The position numbers were made by a program, and so were the translations under genes. From the NCBI GenBank assembly GCA_009760855.2, contig WPIO01000032.1:4450001-4514000 (forward strand): DNA of 64,000 nucleotides, read 5' to 3'. The notes below the pieces were generated by a model. That model saw nothing but the letters and a program-made list of their open reading frames with translations. It had not been told where the DNA came from and ran no database searches. Position 1 is the first letter of the stretch. Each line of letters starts with the position of its first letter. This DNA is from Cristatella mucedo. Taxonomy: Eukaryota > Bryozoa > Phylactolaemata > Cristatellidae. Below, in pieces: positions 36,080 to 47,292 of this stretch.

Positions 36080-36158
36080 CGAGACTTGATGCGCTGGCAG
36101 CTGCTACCAGCAAGAGCGCTGCAATGGCAACACAACAGGAGATTGTTGCACGTCTCAT
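36080..36158 (-). CDS. Antistasin-like gene 2, exon 1 (signal peptide)
   Basis: On the minus strand the ATG at 36158 opens a 26-codon segment plus one base, ending at a GTTCGT donor. It has two arginines after the start Met, a long Ala/Leu/Val/Ile core and an Ala-Ser-Ala-Ser-Ser end, a textbook signal peptide for secretion. Start choice rests on the core, the TATA box 63 bases upstream and the same build in gene 1. The frame continues upstream to 36260, but that part covers the TATA box and 5' UTR. The intron phase (1) matches exon 2 and all other exons. Confidence 0.8.
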
Positions 36159-36213
36159 CTTCAGTGGCTCGCTCTGTTCCGTGCAGTGAATTGCTATTCC
36201 TGGCAAGAAATGG

Positions 36214-36221
36214 GTTTTTAT
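36214..36221 (-). promoter_or_regulatory. TATA box of gene 2
   Basis: The minus strand reads gtataaaaaccc. The same element is kept in the mirrored gene 3 (55280-55287) and in weaker forms in the upstream tandem units (cataaaaacc near 38675, ttaaaaacc near 44008). Confidence 0.75.
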
Positions 36222-36237
36222 ACAACTCCAGGTCGAC

Positions 36238-36243
36238 CACGTG
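36238..36243. promoter_or_regulatory. E-box palindrome CACGTG upstream of gene 2
   Basis: It lies about 17 bases upstream of the TATA box. CACGTG is the palindromic site of bHLH-type factors. It is conserved at 55259-55264 (gene 3), 41154-41159, 44026-44031 and 49673-49678, but degraded near 38697. Conservation across copies that have otherwise drifted is suggestive; function is not shown. Confidence 0.5.
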
Positions 36244-38480
36244 ACTGGATGATTCTCCATCTGGCAAAGTAACCAGTGCCCGATGAAAATAGTGATGGTC
36301 TTGCGAAACTAGCACACACCCTTACCACAGCTACCATGTACCTTAGACACATAGTAAAAAGATGGTTTAATTGCTGACTCCTTGTTGCATTAAAAAGTGA
36401 TGTTACCATGCATGCGAGTGCTTGTTGAAGAGACATCTGTTTCAACATATCGGCTGTGTCACTTTCTACAGTAATGCCTAATAATATTTGGATTGCTGGT
36501 AATATGTACAGAAAAGTTTCTTTATTGATTAGTGCTTTGAAAATGGTTCAGAGTTCCTACGATAAACCATATAATGACAATTCTGGAATTAATCAACAAT
36601 GCTAATTCCGAGAAAGCTTTTGGGTTCTGTGGTCTGCCCTGTGTCAGTAAGTCAAGTGCAGCGATACATAAAAGCAGCAGACGTTACTAACGACGGTGCC
36701 CAATAAAGGAATTCAATTTCAAAGAAAGGAAATTTTCGTCATGCACTGAGCCTGATCGGTTCCCAAATCACTGCAACAGCATCGCCCGAAAGGTGAAACT
36801 GAAGTCGAATAGAATTATTCACTGAAGAACTAGTGCATAACTAGGCATCAAAAACGGAAATACGACTGGTAGAGCCAGCAATGGAATGTGTATGCTATAG
36901 TGAAATAACTATGACTTCTTGAAGTCAAGGAATTAATAAGGACTAGCTAAGGCGATATAAGCCATAAAAGAGCTTGGCATGCCCAATCTCACGTTTTCCT
37001 TAACAACAATCGTTTAATAGCACTTGTTAAATACTGGTGAAGAAAATTAAAACATAAATACTGTGACATGACCAGCAATTAATAATCTTTGCAGGCATGA
37101 GTCCGGACAATAACAGCAGAGTCGTTGAAGTAATATTTGATATATCTCCATATCCAATGGTAAACAAGCTACGAGGGCAAAGTGGATAATACAGGCAGTG
37201 TCCTTTGTTGCACCATGAAAACCTGAGCGGCTTGAGGGGGGCATTCGGTAGCAAAAAGGCTTCATATCCCTCCGATAGAAGAGATTGCAAGTAGTGAGAT
37301 GGAGTTACAATGGCGGCCGAGAAAGTAAACGTAATGAAAGTAGCAGCTATGGACAGCTAGAAGAATTTCTCATGACTCAGAAGCAGAACAAATGTCGTTG
37401 CCAAAGAATTGTGGAAGTAAAGGTGACAGTAGCAAATCTGCAAAATAAAAGCTTCAATCGCCAACACCGATTAAGGCTATTTACTGAAAAGTCCGTGTAT
37501 GACTTATAGATGACCTGAGGCCAGAAGAAGGCTAAAACGCGTGCACAAGTTAAGCTGTATCACACGTAGCTAAGCAAGAACATGCTGGCTGTGGTTCAGA
37601 ATAAAAATTGAGCTCTTCGTCCACTTATCAATTTGACTCATTGCCTCTCCTTCAGCAGTAGGACCTGGTGGGTCGATGTCTTGGAACTTTAGACGACGCT
37701 TTCAGCAGCATTCATCACCAGCTGCAGAGTAGTAGGTTCTTTGGTTGGCTTTAAAAAAAATCAGAATTACATCAACCCAGCCAACACTAAGTAGCTAGAA
37801 AATTTTTTTTTTGCAATCCTCGTAGGTAAAAAGTCCTTAATCTCACTCAGAGATCTTACCTATCGGCTAGCGATGCAAGCAGTATGTCTAATAAAGCTTT
37901 CAAACTTTAAGCAGTTACTGAAGAGATCACCAATATTTCAATGACATCCTTATGTGGCGTTACAGCTTGACCAATTTGAAGAGATTTCTTACTCTAGCCA
38001 TGATCTCAGAGTGTTCAAGGAGTTCGGTTATACGATCTTTGTAACACGGAACTAAACGAAATGCAGGGTTAAACATCTACTTAACAACAACGGTGCTCTC
38101 CTTTCACTCAACTGATTGCTGTGATTCAACTGCCACATGCAGCTACGTATATCTTTGGTTTCAGAACAAGGAAACCGTCTATCCAGGTAAAAGTGTTTGT
38201 GGATAAGAATTTGTTAAATAGCTCGACACATACTGTAGGATATATATTATGAGACATTCGTCATACAGTGTATGGTAGAGATAAGGTGCAAGTTTACCGA
38301 ACCATCTGAATTTATTTCGAAAGCTAAATATCTTCTGTATAATATTGACCATATTGTCGGGCTTTTGATGGATAGCTTAATTGTTTTGTCTGATTTCTCA
38401 TTTCAAATCCTAGGTATGTAAAAGATATGGTTTTCCTAACTGACACATGAAAAAAGTCGGCCGATACGAGCATTGTTTTA

Positions 38481-38619
38481 CTAACTAATCTTGAGCAACG
38501 GCAGTTTCTCAAGAGCCTTGTAAAATTTAATATAAGAGGCTGCAGAGTTTTTCATGTTGAGGGTAATAAGAAGACCGTATTTTTTAAATGTGAACTCACG
38601 ACAGTTTTTTATCTCCATA
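38481..38619 (-). CDS. Small open frame in unit U2 (hypothetical)
   Basis: An ATG downstream of the unit's promoter copy opens about 45 codons with the motifs F-T-F-K-K-Y-G and N-M-K-N-S-A-A-S, ending K-L-P-L-L-K-I-S. Unit U3 has a homologous and longer frame (to 40845), while U4 has stops and a shift in the same place. It has no signal peptide and no known motif. It could be a leftover exon carried by the unit or chance; I place no function on it. Confidence 0.2.
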
Positions 38620-38625
38620 AAAGTA

Positions 38626-41090
38626 TTCTTTTCCGCTCCGTGCAGGCGAGTGCAAATCGTTGCTCGGAGATGGTTTTTATGCGACTGCCGGTTGACCGCT
38701 TGACTCAATTATTCTCTATCTGGCGAATTCACCAATACCTACTTAAAATGGTGACCATCTTGCAAAACGACCACACACCCTTACCATATCTACCATATAC
38801 TTTAGAAACGCATGAACAAAATACTTAACAGCCGACTTGGTATTGCATCGAAGAGTGTGGAAAGTGTCTATGCACGTGCTTGATATGACATCGGTATCAG
38901 CTTATACGCTGTTTATAATTCTACATTAGCAATCAATAATATTCGGATCGTGGGTTTTCATGTTCAGACAAGTTTCCTTTCACTGCTTTGCTCTGAAGAT
39001 GGAGTAGAGTTCCTACAATAAACCCTAGAATGAGCATTCAGATCTAAATCTATTACTCTCATTCCTATGCTGCCTTTGGGTTCGGTTTGGTGCTCTGCAT
39101 CAGTGATTCAAGTGCAGCACTTCATGGAAGAAGCAGCCCTGAGATATAACGGTGCCCTTCGGAAGTATTCGTTTTCAAAGAAAGGTAATTTTCGTCGCGT
39201 ACTGAGCCTGATCTGTTCCCAAATCACTGCAGCAGCAACGTCGAAAAGCTTATACTGAAATCGCTTAGAAGAACTTTCTAAGGAACTGGTGCATAACGAG
39301 GTTACAACAAAGGACCTAGGACCGGCCGAGCCAGCACTAGGCACTTTATGCTGTAGTGACATTAGCTTGACTTCGTTGTGTCCTGGAATAAATAAGGACT
39401 AACTAGGGTGATATAAGCCGTACAAGAGCCAGGTATAACCGATATCTCGTTTTTCTTAACAACGGCCTAAAATAAATTGTATTTGATGCTAGTGAAGAAT
39501 CTAAGAACACAAATACTATGACATGACCTGCAAATATCGATCTATTCCGGCAATGGACAGGACAATAATAGCACAGTCGTTTAAGTATAATCTGACATAT
39601 CTCCGTATGCAACTCTAAGAAAGCTACAAAGGGCAAAGTGGACGTTACAGGCAGTGTCCTTTGTAGAACCGTGAAAGCCAGAGCCGCTTGAGCTTCGCAT
39701 TCGCTAGCCAAGAGGCTTCATATCCCACAAAATAAAGATATTGAAAGCAGTGAAGTGGAGTTAGGATGGCAGTTAAGAAAGTCAACATATTGAAAGTAGC
39801 AGTTTGGGACAGCTAGAACAATTTTTTATGAATCTGCAGCAGAACAAATGTCGTTCCAGAAGAATCGTGAAAGAAAGGGCGACCATAGCAATTCTGCATA
39901 TATAAAATTTGATCGCCATAGGTGATTATGGGTATTTACTGAAAAGTCCGTGTATGAATTGTTGATGACCTGAGGCCAGAAGAAGGCTGAAACGTGTGCA
40001 CGAGTTAAGCTGTATTAAACGAAGCTAAGCCAGGACATGCTGGCTGTGATTTAGAATCAGAATTGAGCTCTTCGTCCACTTATCAATTTGATCCATTGCC
40101 TCTCCTTCAGCTGTAGGACTTGGTGGGTCAATGTCTTAGAATTTTAGATAACGCTTTCAGCAGCACTCACCACGAGCTGCAGAGTATTAAAGTTCTTTGG
40201 TTAGCTTTAAAAAAATCAGAATTACGGCAACGTAGTCTACACTAAGTAGCTAGTTAGATTTCTTTGACAATCCTCATAGGTAAAGAGTCCATAGTCTCAC
40301 ACAGAGATCTTACCTATTGGCTAGCGATGCAAGCAGTATGTGTAATAAAGCTTTCACAGGTTAGGCTGTTACTGAAAAGAACACCAGTGTTTCGATGACA
40401 TCGTTAGATCGGGTTACAGCTTGACCGATTTAAAAAGCTTTCTTTGTCTAAACATATTCTTAGAGTGTTCAAGGAGTTCGTTTATACGATCTTAGTAACA
40501 AGGGATTAGACGAAAAGCATGATTGAACGTCTTCTTAACAACCGCGATGCTTGCCATTCATTCTGTTGATCGCTGTAATTTAACTGACACATGTAGCTGC
40601 GTTTATCTTAGGTTTTAAAACTGGAAAACCAATAAGCCAGGCCAAAAGATTTGTAGATTAAAATTCATGAAATTGCTCAAGTCGTACTTTGCGATATAAA
40701 TTATGAGACATACGTCTTAAAGTGTACGGTAGAGATAAGGTGCTAGTTTATGGCAGCATCTGAATTTTATTCATAACGCTAGAAATCTCCAGTATAATAA
40801 TGACCATAATGTCAGGCTTTCGAAAGATTGCTAGATTGTTTTCTCTACTTTATCACAGCAAACCCTAGATATAGGAAATATATGGTTTCCCCTAACACAC
40901 CCATGAAAGGAGTCTGCCGATAAAAACCATGTTTTACCTTCAAAATCTTTAGCAAGGGCATTTTCTCAAGAGCATTGTACAATTTAAAATCGGAGGCTGC
41001 AGAGTTTGTCATGTTGAGGGTAATTAGAGGTCCGTATTTTTTAAAGGTGAACTTACGAAATTTGTTTAACTCCATAGCAGTAGATATTTC
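38626..41090 (-). repeat. Upstream tandem unit U2 (about 2.45 kb)
   Basis: Landmarks repeat those of U1 with a spacing of about 2452 bases. Its TATA-like copy reads cataaaaacc and its E-box is lost. Just downstream on the minus strand is a small open frame starting at 38619 (see the separate entry). Confidence 0.88.
40845..41072 (-). CDS. Small open frame in unit U3 start (hypothetical)
   Basis: The homologue of the U2 small frame, starting at the Met at about 41072 and open for about 76 codons, with F-T-F-K-K-Y-G-P-L, N-M-T-N-S-A-A-S and a hydrophobic end. The frame is open further upstream through the promoter copy. Most substitutions against U2 keep the frame, but the U4 copy is broken. 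Coding status is unproven. Confidence 0.2.
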   Translation of the reverse strand, partial: ELNKFRKFTFKKYGPLITLNMTNSAASDFKLYNALEKMPLLKILKVKHGFYRQTPFMGVLGETIYFLYLGFAVIK

Positions 41091-41212
41091 CGCTCTATGC
41101 TGGCGAGTGCAGCTCGTCCCTCGGAAATGGTTTGTAAGAGACTGCTGGTAATCCACGTGACTGGATGATTCTCTATATGGTGAATTCACCAGTACCTACT
41201 TAAAATGGTGAA

Positions 41213-41627
41213 ATAATAATAATATTATTATTATTAATTCACTTGATAAAGCGCCCTCAGAGAACTTAATCTCTTTCTAGGCGCTGTACATTTGCTGTAA
41301 AGTAAAATGCAATTGAATGGTAAGAAAAATCAGGCTTGAAAAAACAATCGAAATGAAAAATATGGTTAGGGGTGACATGCACAGGGTCAGCATGCAAATG
41401 TGGTTAGTGGCAGCATGCACAGTGTCCACGCATAAGCACATAACAGACGAATCACAGGGACCCACTAAATGCTGTCCTAAATAGGTGTGTTTTTAGGTTT
41501 CTTTTAAATGTGGTCAGGTCTGGGGATGTTTTGACGCAGGTCGGGAGGGAGTTCTAGGCTTTGGGAGCATATGAACTAAATGCACGGTCTCCAAAGGATT
41601 TAAGGTTTGTACAAGGTATAAAATAGT
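41213..41627 (-). mobile_element. LINE family A, 3' end insertion in U3
   Basis: A (taa)n tail, the 3' hairpin gcgccctc...taggcgc and the 3' UTR, ending near the stop region of the RT frame. The unit's sequence reads aaaatggtga before it and ccgtcttgc after it, which are adjacent in the other units. A short, 5'-truncated and young insertion. Confidence 0.9.
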
Positions 41628-41789
41628 TACCGTCTTGCAAAACTACCACATTACCTACCATAGCTACTATATACTTTAGAAAGACATGAACAAAATACTT
41701 AGCGGCCGACTTGGTATTGCATCAAAGAGTGTGGCCAGTATGTATGCACGTGCTTAATATGACATCGGTATCAGCTTATACGCTGTTTT

Positions 41790-44700
41790 TAATTCTACAT
41801 TAGCAATCAATAATATTCGGATCGTGGTTTTTCATGTTCAGACAAGTTTCCTTTCACTGCTTTGCTCTGAAGATGGAGTAGAGTTCCTACAATAAACCCT
41901 AGAATGAGCATTCAGGTCTAAATCTATGAATCTTATTCCTATGCAGCCTTTGGGTTCGGATTGGTGCTCTGCATCAGTGATTCAAGTGCAGAACTTCATG
42001 GAAAAAGCTGCCATGAGATATAACGGTTCCCTTCGGAAGTATTCGTTTTCAAAGAAAAGTGATTTTCGTCGCGTACTGAGTCCGATCTGTTTCCAAATCA
42101 CTGCAGCAGCGACGTCCAAAAGCATATTCTGAAATCGCTTAGAATAACTCTATAAGGAACTGGTACATATATAGGTTACAACAACAGACCTAGGACTGGC
42201 AGAGCCAGCACTCCACAGTTTACAGTATAGTGACATTTGCTTGAGTTTTTTGTGCCCTAGAATAAATAAGGACTAGCTAGGGCGATATAAGCCGTACAAG
42301 AGCTATGCATGCCCGAACTCTCGGTTTTATTAACAAAAGGCTTAAAATGAAACGTGTTTGAAGCTGGTAAATAATGTAAGAAAAAAATACTGTGACATAG
42401 CATGCTAATAATTTTCTATGCCGGCAATGGTCAGGACAACAACGGCACAGTCGTTGAAATATATTCTGATATATCTCCATATGCAAAGCTAAAAAAGCTT
42501 GGAGGGCAAAGTGGGCGTTGCAAGCAATGTCCTTTGTAGCAGCATCAAAGCCTGAGCCGCTTGAGTTGGGCACTCGGTAGCTAAGAGGCTTTATATCACA
42601 CCAATAAAGAGATCGAAAGTAGTATGGCGGAGTGACGATGAAGGTCAAGAAAGTAAACATAATAAGAGTAGCAGCTTGGGACAGCTAGAAGAATGTTTCA
42701 TAAGCCTGCAGCAGAACCAATGTCGTTCCGGATGAATCGTGGAAGTAAGGGCGACTGATGCAATTCTGAAAATATAAGCTTCGATCGCCAACGGTGATAA
42801 GGGTATTTACTTAAAAGTCCGTGTATGACTTATAGATGACCTGAGGCCAGATGAAGGCTGAAACGTGTGCACGAGTTAAAGCTGCATCAAACGTAACTAA
42901 GCCAGGACGTGCTGGCTGTGGTTCAGAATAAGAATTGAGCTATTCGTCCACTTATTAATTTGATTGATTGTCTCCCCTTCAGCAGTAGGAACTGGTAGGT
43001 CAATGTCTTAGAATTTTAGACAAAGCTTTTAGCAGCATACATAAGCAGCTGGAGAGTAGTAAGGTTCTTTAGTTAGCTTTACTAAAGATCCGAATTACGG
43101 CGATCCAGCCTACACTGAGTAGCTAGTTAGATTTCTTTTACAATCCTCATAGGTAAAAAATACTTACTCTCACACAGAGATCTTCCCTGGTGGCTAGCGA
43201 TGCAAGCAGTAAGTCTAATAAAGATTTCACACTTTAAGCACATACCAATGAGAACATCAATATTTCGATGACATCGTTAGGTCACCTTACAGCTTGACCA
43301 ATTTAAAGAGCTTTCTTACTTTAGCTATGCTCTTGGAGTGTTCCAGGAATTTGGTTATACGATCGTTCTAACACGGAATTAAATGAAATGTAGGATTAAA
43401 CATCTTCATAACTACCATGGTGCTTGCCTTTCACTTAGGTGATTGCTGTGATTCAACTGCGACATGCAGCTCCGCATATCTTTGATTTCAAACGAGAGAA
43501 ACCGTATATCCAGGCTAAAATATTCGTGGATAAGCATTTGTTAAATCGCTCAATACGTACTTTACGATGTGTATTATTAGACACATCTCATCAAGTGTAT
43601 GGTAGAGACAAATGGCTAGTTTATGGCCGCATCTGAATTTTATTCGGACACTTGAAATCTTCACCATATTAATGACTATGCTGTCAGCTTTTTAAAGATA
43701 CCTAAATTTTTTTCTCTGATTTCTTGTAGCAAACTCTAGATATGTAAAATATATGGTTTTCGTAACGGACACATGAAAAGAGGCTGCCGATGAAGGCTTT
43801 GCTTTAACTGTTAAATCTTTAACAACGGCATTTTCTCCAGAGCCTTGTACAATTTAAAATCGGAGGTTGCAGAGTTTGTCATGTCTAGAGAAATAAGAAG
43901 ACCATACATTTTGAAACGTGAATTCACGACAATCTTTTTATATCCATAGTAGTATTTCTTTCCGCTGATTGATGGCCAGTGCGATTCGTTGCTCAGAAAA
44001 GGTTTTTAAGCGACTGCTAGTTGACCACGTGACCGAATGATTCTCTATCTGGCGAATTCTCCAGCACCTACTTAAAAGGGTGACCATCTTGCAAAACTAC
44101 CACACGCCCTTACCATAGCTACCATATACTTTAGAAACGCATGAACAAAATACTTAACAGCTGACTTGGTATTGCATCGAAGAGTGTGGCCAGTGTCTAT
44201 GCACGTGCTTGATATGACATCGGTATCAGCTTATACGCTGTTTATAATTCTACATTAGCAATCAGTAATATTCGGATCGTGGGTTTTCATGTTCAGACAA
44301 GTTTTCTTTCACTGCTTTGCTCTGAAGATGGAGTAGAGTTCCTACAATAAACCCTAGAATGAGCATTCAGATCTAAATCTATTACTCTCATTCCTATGCT
44401 GCCTTTGGGTTCGGTTTGGTGCTCTGCATCAGTGATTCAAGTGCAACACTTCATGGAAGAAGCAGCCCTTAGATATAACGGTGCCCTTCGGATGTATTCG
44501 TTTTCAAAGAAAGGTAATTTTCGTCGCGTACTGAGCCCGATCTGTTCCCAAATCACTGCAGCAGCAACGTCAGAAAGCTTATACTGAAAGCACTTAGAAG
44601 AACTCTCTAAGGAACTGGTGCATAACTAGGTTACAACAAAGGACCCAGGACCGGCCGAGCCAGCACTAGACACTTTATGCCGTAGTGACATTAGCTTGAC

Positions 44701-45222
44701 TTCGTTGTGTCCTGGAATAATTAAGGACTAACTAGGGTAATAATAAAAATAATATTAATTCACTTGATAAAGCGCCCTCAGAGAACTCAATCTCTCTCTA
44801 GGCGCTTTACATTTGCTGTAAAGTGAAATGCAATTGAATGGTAAGTAAAATCATGCTTGAAAAACAAACGAGATGAATAATATGGTTAGGGGTGGCATGC
44901 ACAGGGTCAGCATGCAAATGTGGTTAGTGGCAACATGCACAGTGTCAGCACGCATAAGCACATCAAAGACGAATCACAGGGACCCACTAAATGCCGTCCT
45001 AAATGCGTGTGTTTTTAGGTTCCTTTTAAATGTGGTCAGGTCAGGGGATGTTTTGACGCAGGTCGGGAGGGAGTTCTAGGCTTTGGGAGCATATGAACTA
45101 AATGCACGGTCTCCAAAGGATTTAAGGTTTGTATGAGGTATTTCTAGACTGTTGGATTCCGAGAAGCTGGTGGTACGATGCTTGGCCTGATGGGGTATTA
45201 TATCTGACAGATAGGCTGGAGC
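41790..45222. repeat. Inner inverted repeat, left arm
   Basis: Nearly identical reverse complement of 48482-52714 (the right arm carries one extra LINE). Mirrored coordinates sum to 93704 throughout the inner part: 45222/48482, 44026/49678, 43439/50265. Only a few substitutions per hundred bases are visible, far fewer than between the outer arms. Confidence 0.95.
42277..42660 (-). other. Frame conserved between units (hypothetical)
   Basis: Minus-strand open frame with the motif S-S-G-S-G-F-D-x-x-T-K-D, then H-F-A-L. The same frame reading S-S-x-S-G-F-x-x-x-T-K-D and H-F-A-L can be followed in U1 (near 37230-37170), U2 (near 39690-39620) and in the right-arm piece near 54235-54305, with substitutions. 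Lengths differ and some copies have stops nearby. It may be a shared exon or a remnant of an element carried in the unit. I do not recognise it. Confidence 0.2.
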
Positions 45223-47292
45223 CATAGAATGAAGGAACCTAAAAGTGAGCGACAAAACCTTGAAGTCATTCCGTTGCTTGACTGGTAGCCAGTGCAGGTC
45301 GGCGAGAAGTGGAGTAATGTGGCAACTGCGAAGGTCACGACAGACAAGCCTAGCTGCAGAGTTTTGCACAAGCTGCAATCGCATAATCACACATGCTGGT
45401 AGCCCAGTAAGCAGTGAGTTGCAGAAGTCGAGACGGGATGTCACGAATGCATGAACTAACTTGGACGTGATATCTTTATCTAAACAAGCCCAAATTTTAT
45501 CAATGTAATGAAGCTGAAAATAAGCGGATTTGACTGTGGAGCTGATAAGGTCGTCTAACGAGAGGTCGCTTTGGAATATGACACATAGATTCCGAGCTGA
45601 TTCGACAGGAGATATGCTGGCAGAGCCGATTTTGAGAGTCAGCCTTTCCAATCTCTGGATCACTCTGGGTTTGCCCATAACTAGTAAGTTAGTTTTATCA
45701 TCGTTAAGCTATAGAAAATTTGCTGCCATCCATGTGTGGATGTCATCAATGCATGCAGCTAGTGAGTTGAGAGAATTTGAGGTGCTCGAAGGCTGGGAGG
45801 GATCAAAGCAAAGGTACAACTGAGTGTCATCCGCATAGAAGTGAAAGCCTAGATTGTGCTTGGCAATCACATCAGCAAGAGGAAGAGTATAAACCGTGAA
45901 AAGAACCGGACCTAGCACTGAGCCCTGAGGTACTCCATATTTTAGAGGTATTTCAGATGATCTTTGTCCATTCACGTCAATACTCTGGAGTCTCCCTCTG
46001 AGATAGGACCTGAACCACTGCAAAGCTGTGCCAGTGATGCCCAGGCGAGATGAGAGGCACTCTAAAAGAACTTTGTGATCGATGGTATCAAAAGCTGCCG
46101 AAAGATCAAGCAAAACAAGCAGAGACACTCTACCCATGTCTGCATTCCTAAGTAGGTCGTTGTATACCCGAAGCAATGCTGACTGTGTGGAGTGATTAGC
46201 TCTAAAGCCAGACTGGAACTTACTAGGAAGGTGTGAGGTTTCGATATACGAGTTTAGCTGGTCCGCCACGACCTGTTCGAGTGTCTTTGATAGGAATGGT
46301 AGAAGGGAGACTGGGCGGTAGTTGCTTAAGTTCTCTTGGTCTAGTGTAGCTTTCTTGAGAAGTGGCCTGACTACAGCTTTTTTGAAAGGTGCTGGGACAT
46401 GACCTGAGGCTAATGACATATTAATTATGCTAGTTATGCATGGCAGCAGCAGATCAATGCATCGTAGGAGCAGGACAGTGGGAACAGGGTCCAGAGGACT
46501 TGTTGTCTTCTTTGATTGAGATGCGAACTTTAGGACTAGATCACTAGTGACCAGCTTAAATGCAGACATTGAGGTGCAGCCAGGAACCGAGGAACAGCAT
46601 TCTAGTGGGGAGGTTGTCATCGCAGGGATGGATTCCCTGATCTTGTCTATCTTCTGCACAAAGAATCTAGAGAAGCGATCGGCTAGATCGTCATTAGGAT
46701 CATCAGGTAAGGAGCTAATCTGGGAACGGTTGAGGAGATGGTTTATTGTCGACATCAGCATTTTTGGGTTGTGCATCTGTGATTCAACAATGTTCTTATA
46801 AAAACTAGACTTAGCCTTTGCTAGGGTCGATTGGTACAACCTACAGTAGTCTTCATATGCCTGTCGATGGACAGTTAGTCCGGATCTTTTGTATGCTTTT
46901 TCAAGCTTTCGTTTAGTAGACTTGGCTAGTTTAATGCCTTCATTAAACCATAGGCCGTCTGGGCGGGGGCGCACAGTGCGCTTTTTCAGAGGGGCAAACT
47001 CGTCTAGCGTGTCAGCTAGTGTCGTGTTGAAGCTATCTACCAATGATGACAGATCGAAGGGAGGATTGAGCAGCAGAGGTGAAGCAGATATTCTCGCACG
47101 GACAGCATCGATGTCAAGGGTCTTGAGGTTTCGCGATTCACAGGTCATTGTAGAGGAGGATGTGGGCACACACTGTAGATTGAATGAGATCTGCATGTGG
47201 TCAGATAAGCATGATTTGGTAATATTTGGTGATGATAGAGTGCAGTTATGTGAGAAAATCTGGTCGAGTGTGTGACCCTTGACGTGGGTAGG
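44735..47292 (-). mobile_element. LINE family A, best-preserved copy
   Basis: A 2.56-kb 5'-truncated CR1-like LINE inserted in U4, reading on the minus strand from within the endonuclease domain to the 3' hairpin and a (taa)n-type tail. The same insertion junction (gggtaataataaaaataatatt) is present inverted at 48955-48970, so it predates the inner inversion. It is the best reference for all other family A fragments in this window. Confidence 0.95.
44974..47292 (-). pseudogene. LINE-A endonuclease/reverse transcriptase ORF, 5'-truncated
   Basis: It is one frame from 47292 to a TGA at 44974-44976, interrupted only by two TAG codons (at 45709 and 45076) that each replace a sense codon in related copies. 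Visible motifs in order are: endonuclease end S-D-H-M; RT R-P-V-S-L-L-P; F-Q-S-G-F-R; D-L-S-A-A-F-D-T-I-D-H (catalytic Asp of motif A); G-V-P-Q-G-S-V-L-G-P (motif B); F-Y-A-D-D-T (catalytic Asp pair of motif C). The C-terminal part carries S-R-L-D-F-C-N-S-L and L-P-V-K-Q-R. The N-terminal endonuclease is missing. It is a recent copy, not functional as it stands. Confidence 0.93.

Larger units (their letters stand above)
28420..36370. repeat. Outer inverted duplication, left arm (carries gene 2)
   Basis: This segment is the imperfect reverse complement of 55140-64000. Landmarks that pair in mirrored order: 28730-28990 with 63440-63690; 28985-29060 with 60390-60457; 29690-29800 with 59640-59745; 31134-31214 with 58122-58202; 31900-31990 with 57440-57540; 32280-32340 with 57110-57180; 34500-34890 with 55440-55780; 36210-36370 with 55140-55290. 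By eye identity is roughly three quarters to four fifths. It may extend beyond 28.4 kb, since the partner arm is cut by the window end. Confidence 0.85.
36162..38625 (-). repeat. Upstream tandem unit U1 (about 2.45 kb)
   Basis: First unit of a tandem array that starts with the gene 2 promoter region and extends away from the gene. Shared landmarks are the E-box region, the 'agtgattcaagtgcag' block (36627 here), the 'cgatataagcc' block (36952) and the 'ccactta.caatttgactcattgcctctcc' block (37625). The same landmark recurs at 39079, 41951 and 44408. Divergence from U2 is appreciable, so the array is not recent as a whole. Confidence 0.85.
41091..43960 (-). repeat. Upstream tandem unit U3, with a LINE inserted
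   Basis: Unit of about 2457 bases once the 415-bp LINE at 41213-41627 is removed. E-box at 41154. Part of it (41790-43960) is present almost unchanged as an inverted copy at 49741-52714. Confidence 0.9.

Noticed and set aside
43439-43636. Open frame of 65 codons repeated at 50068-50265
   Set aside because: The repetition is due to the inner palindrome, not to independent conservation, and there is no start context or motif.
44873-45079. Open frame of 68 codons identical to 48625-48831
   Set aside because: It is the antisense of the LINE-A 3' UTR and C-terminal RT region, duplicated by the inversion.
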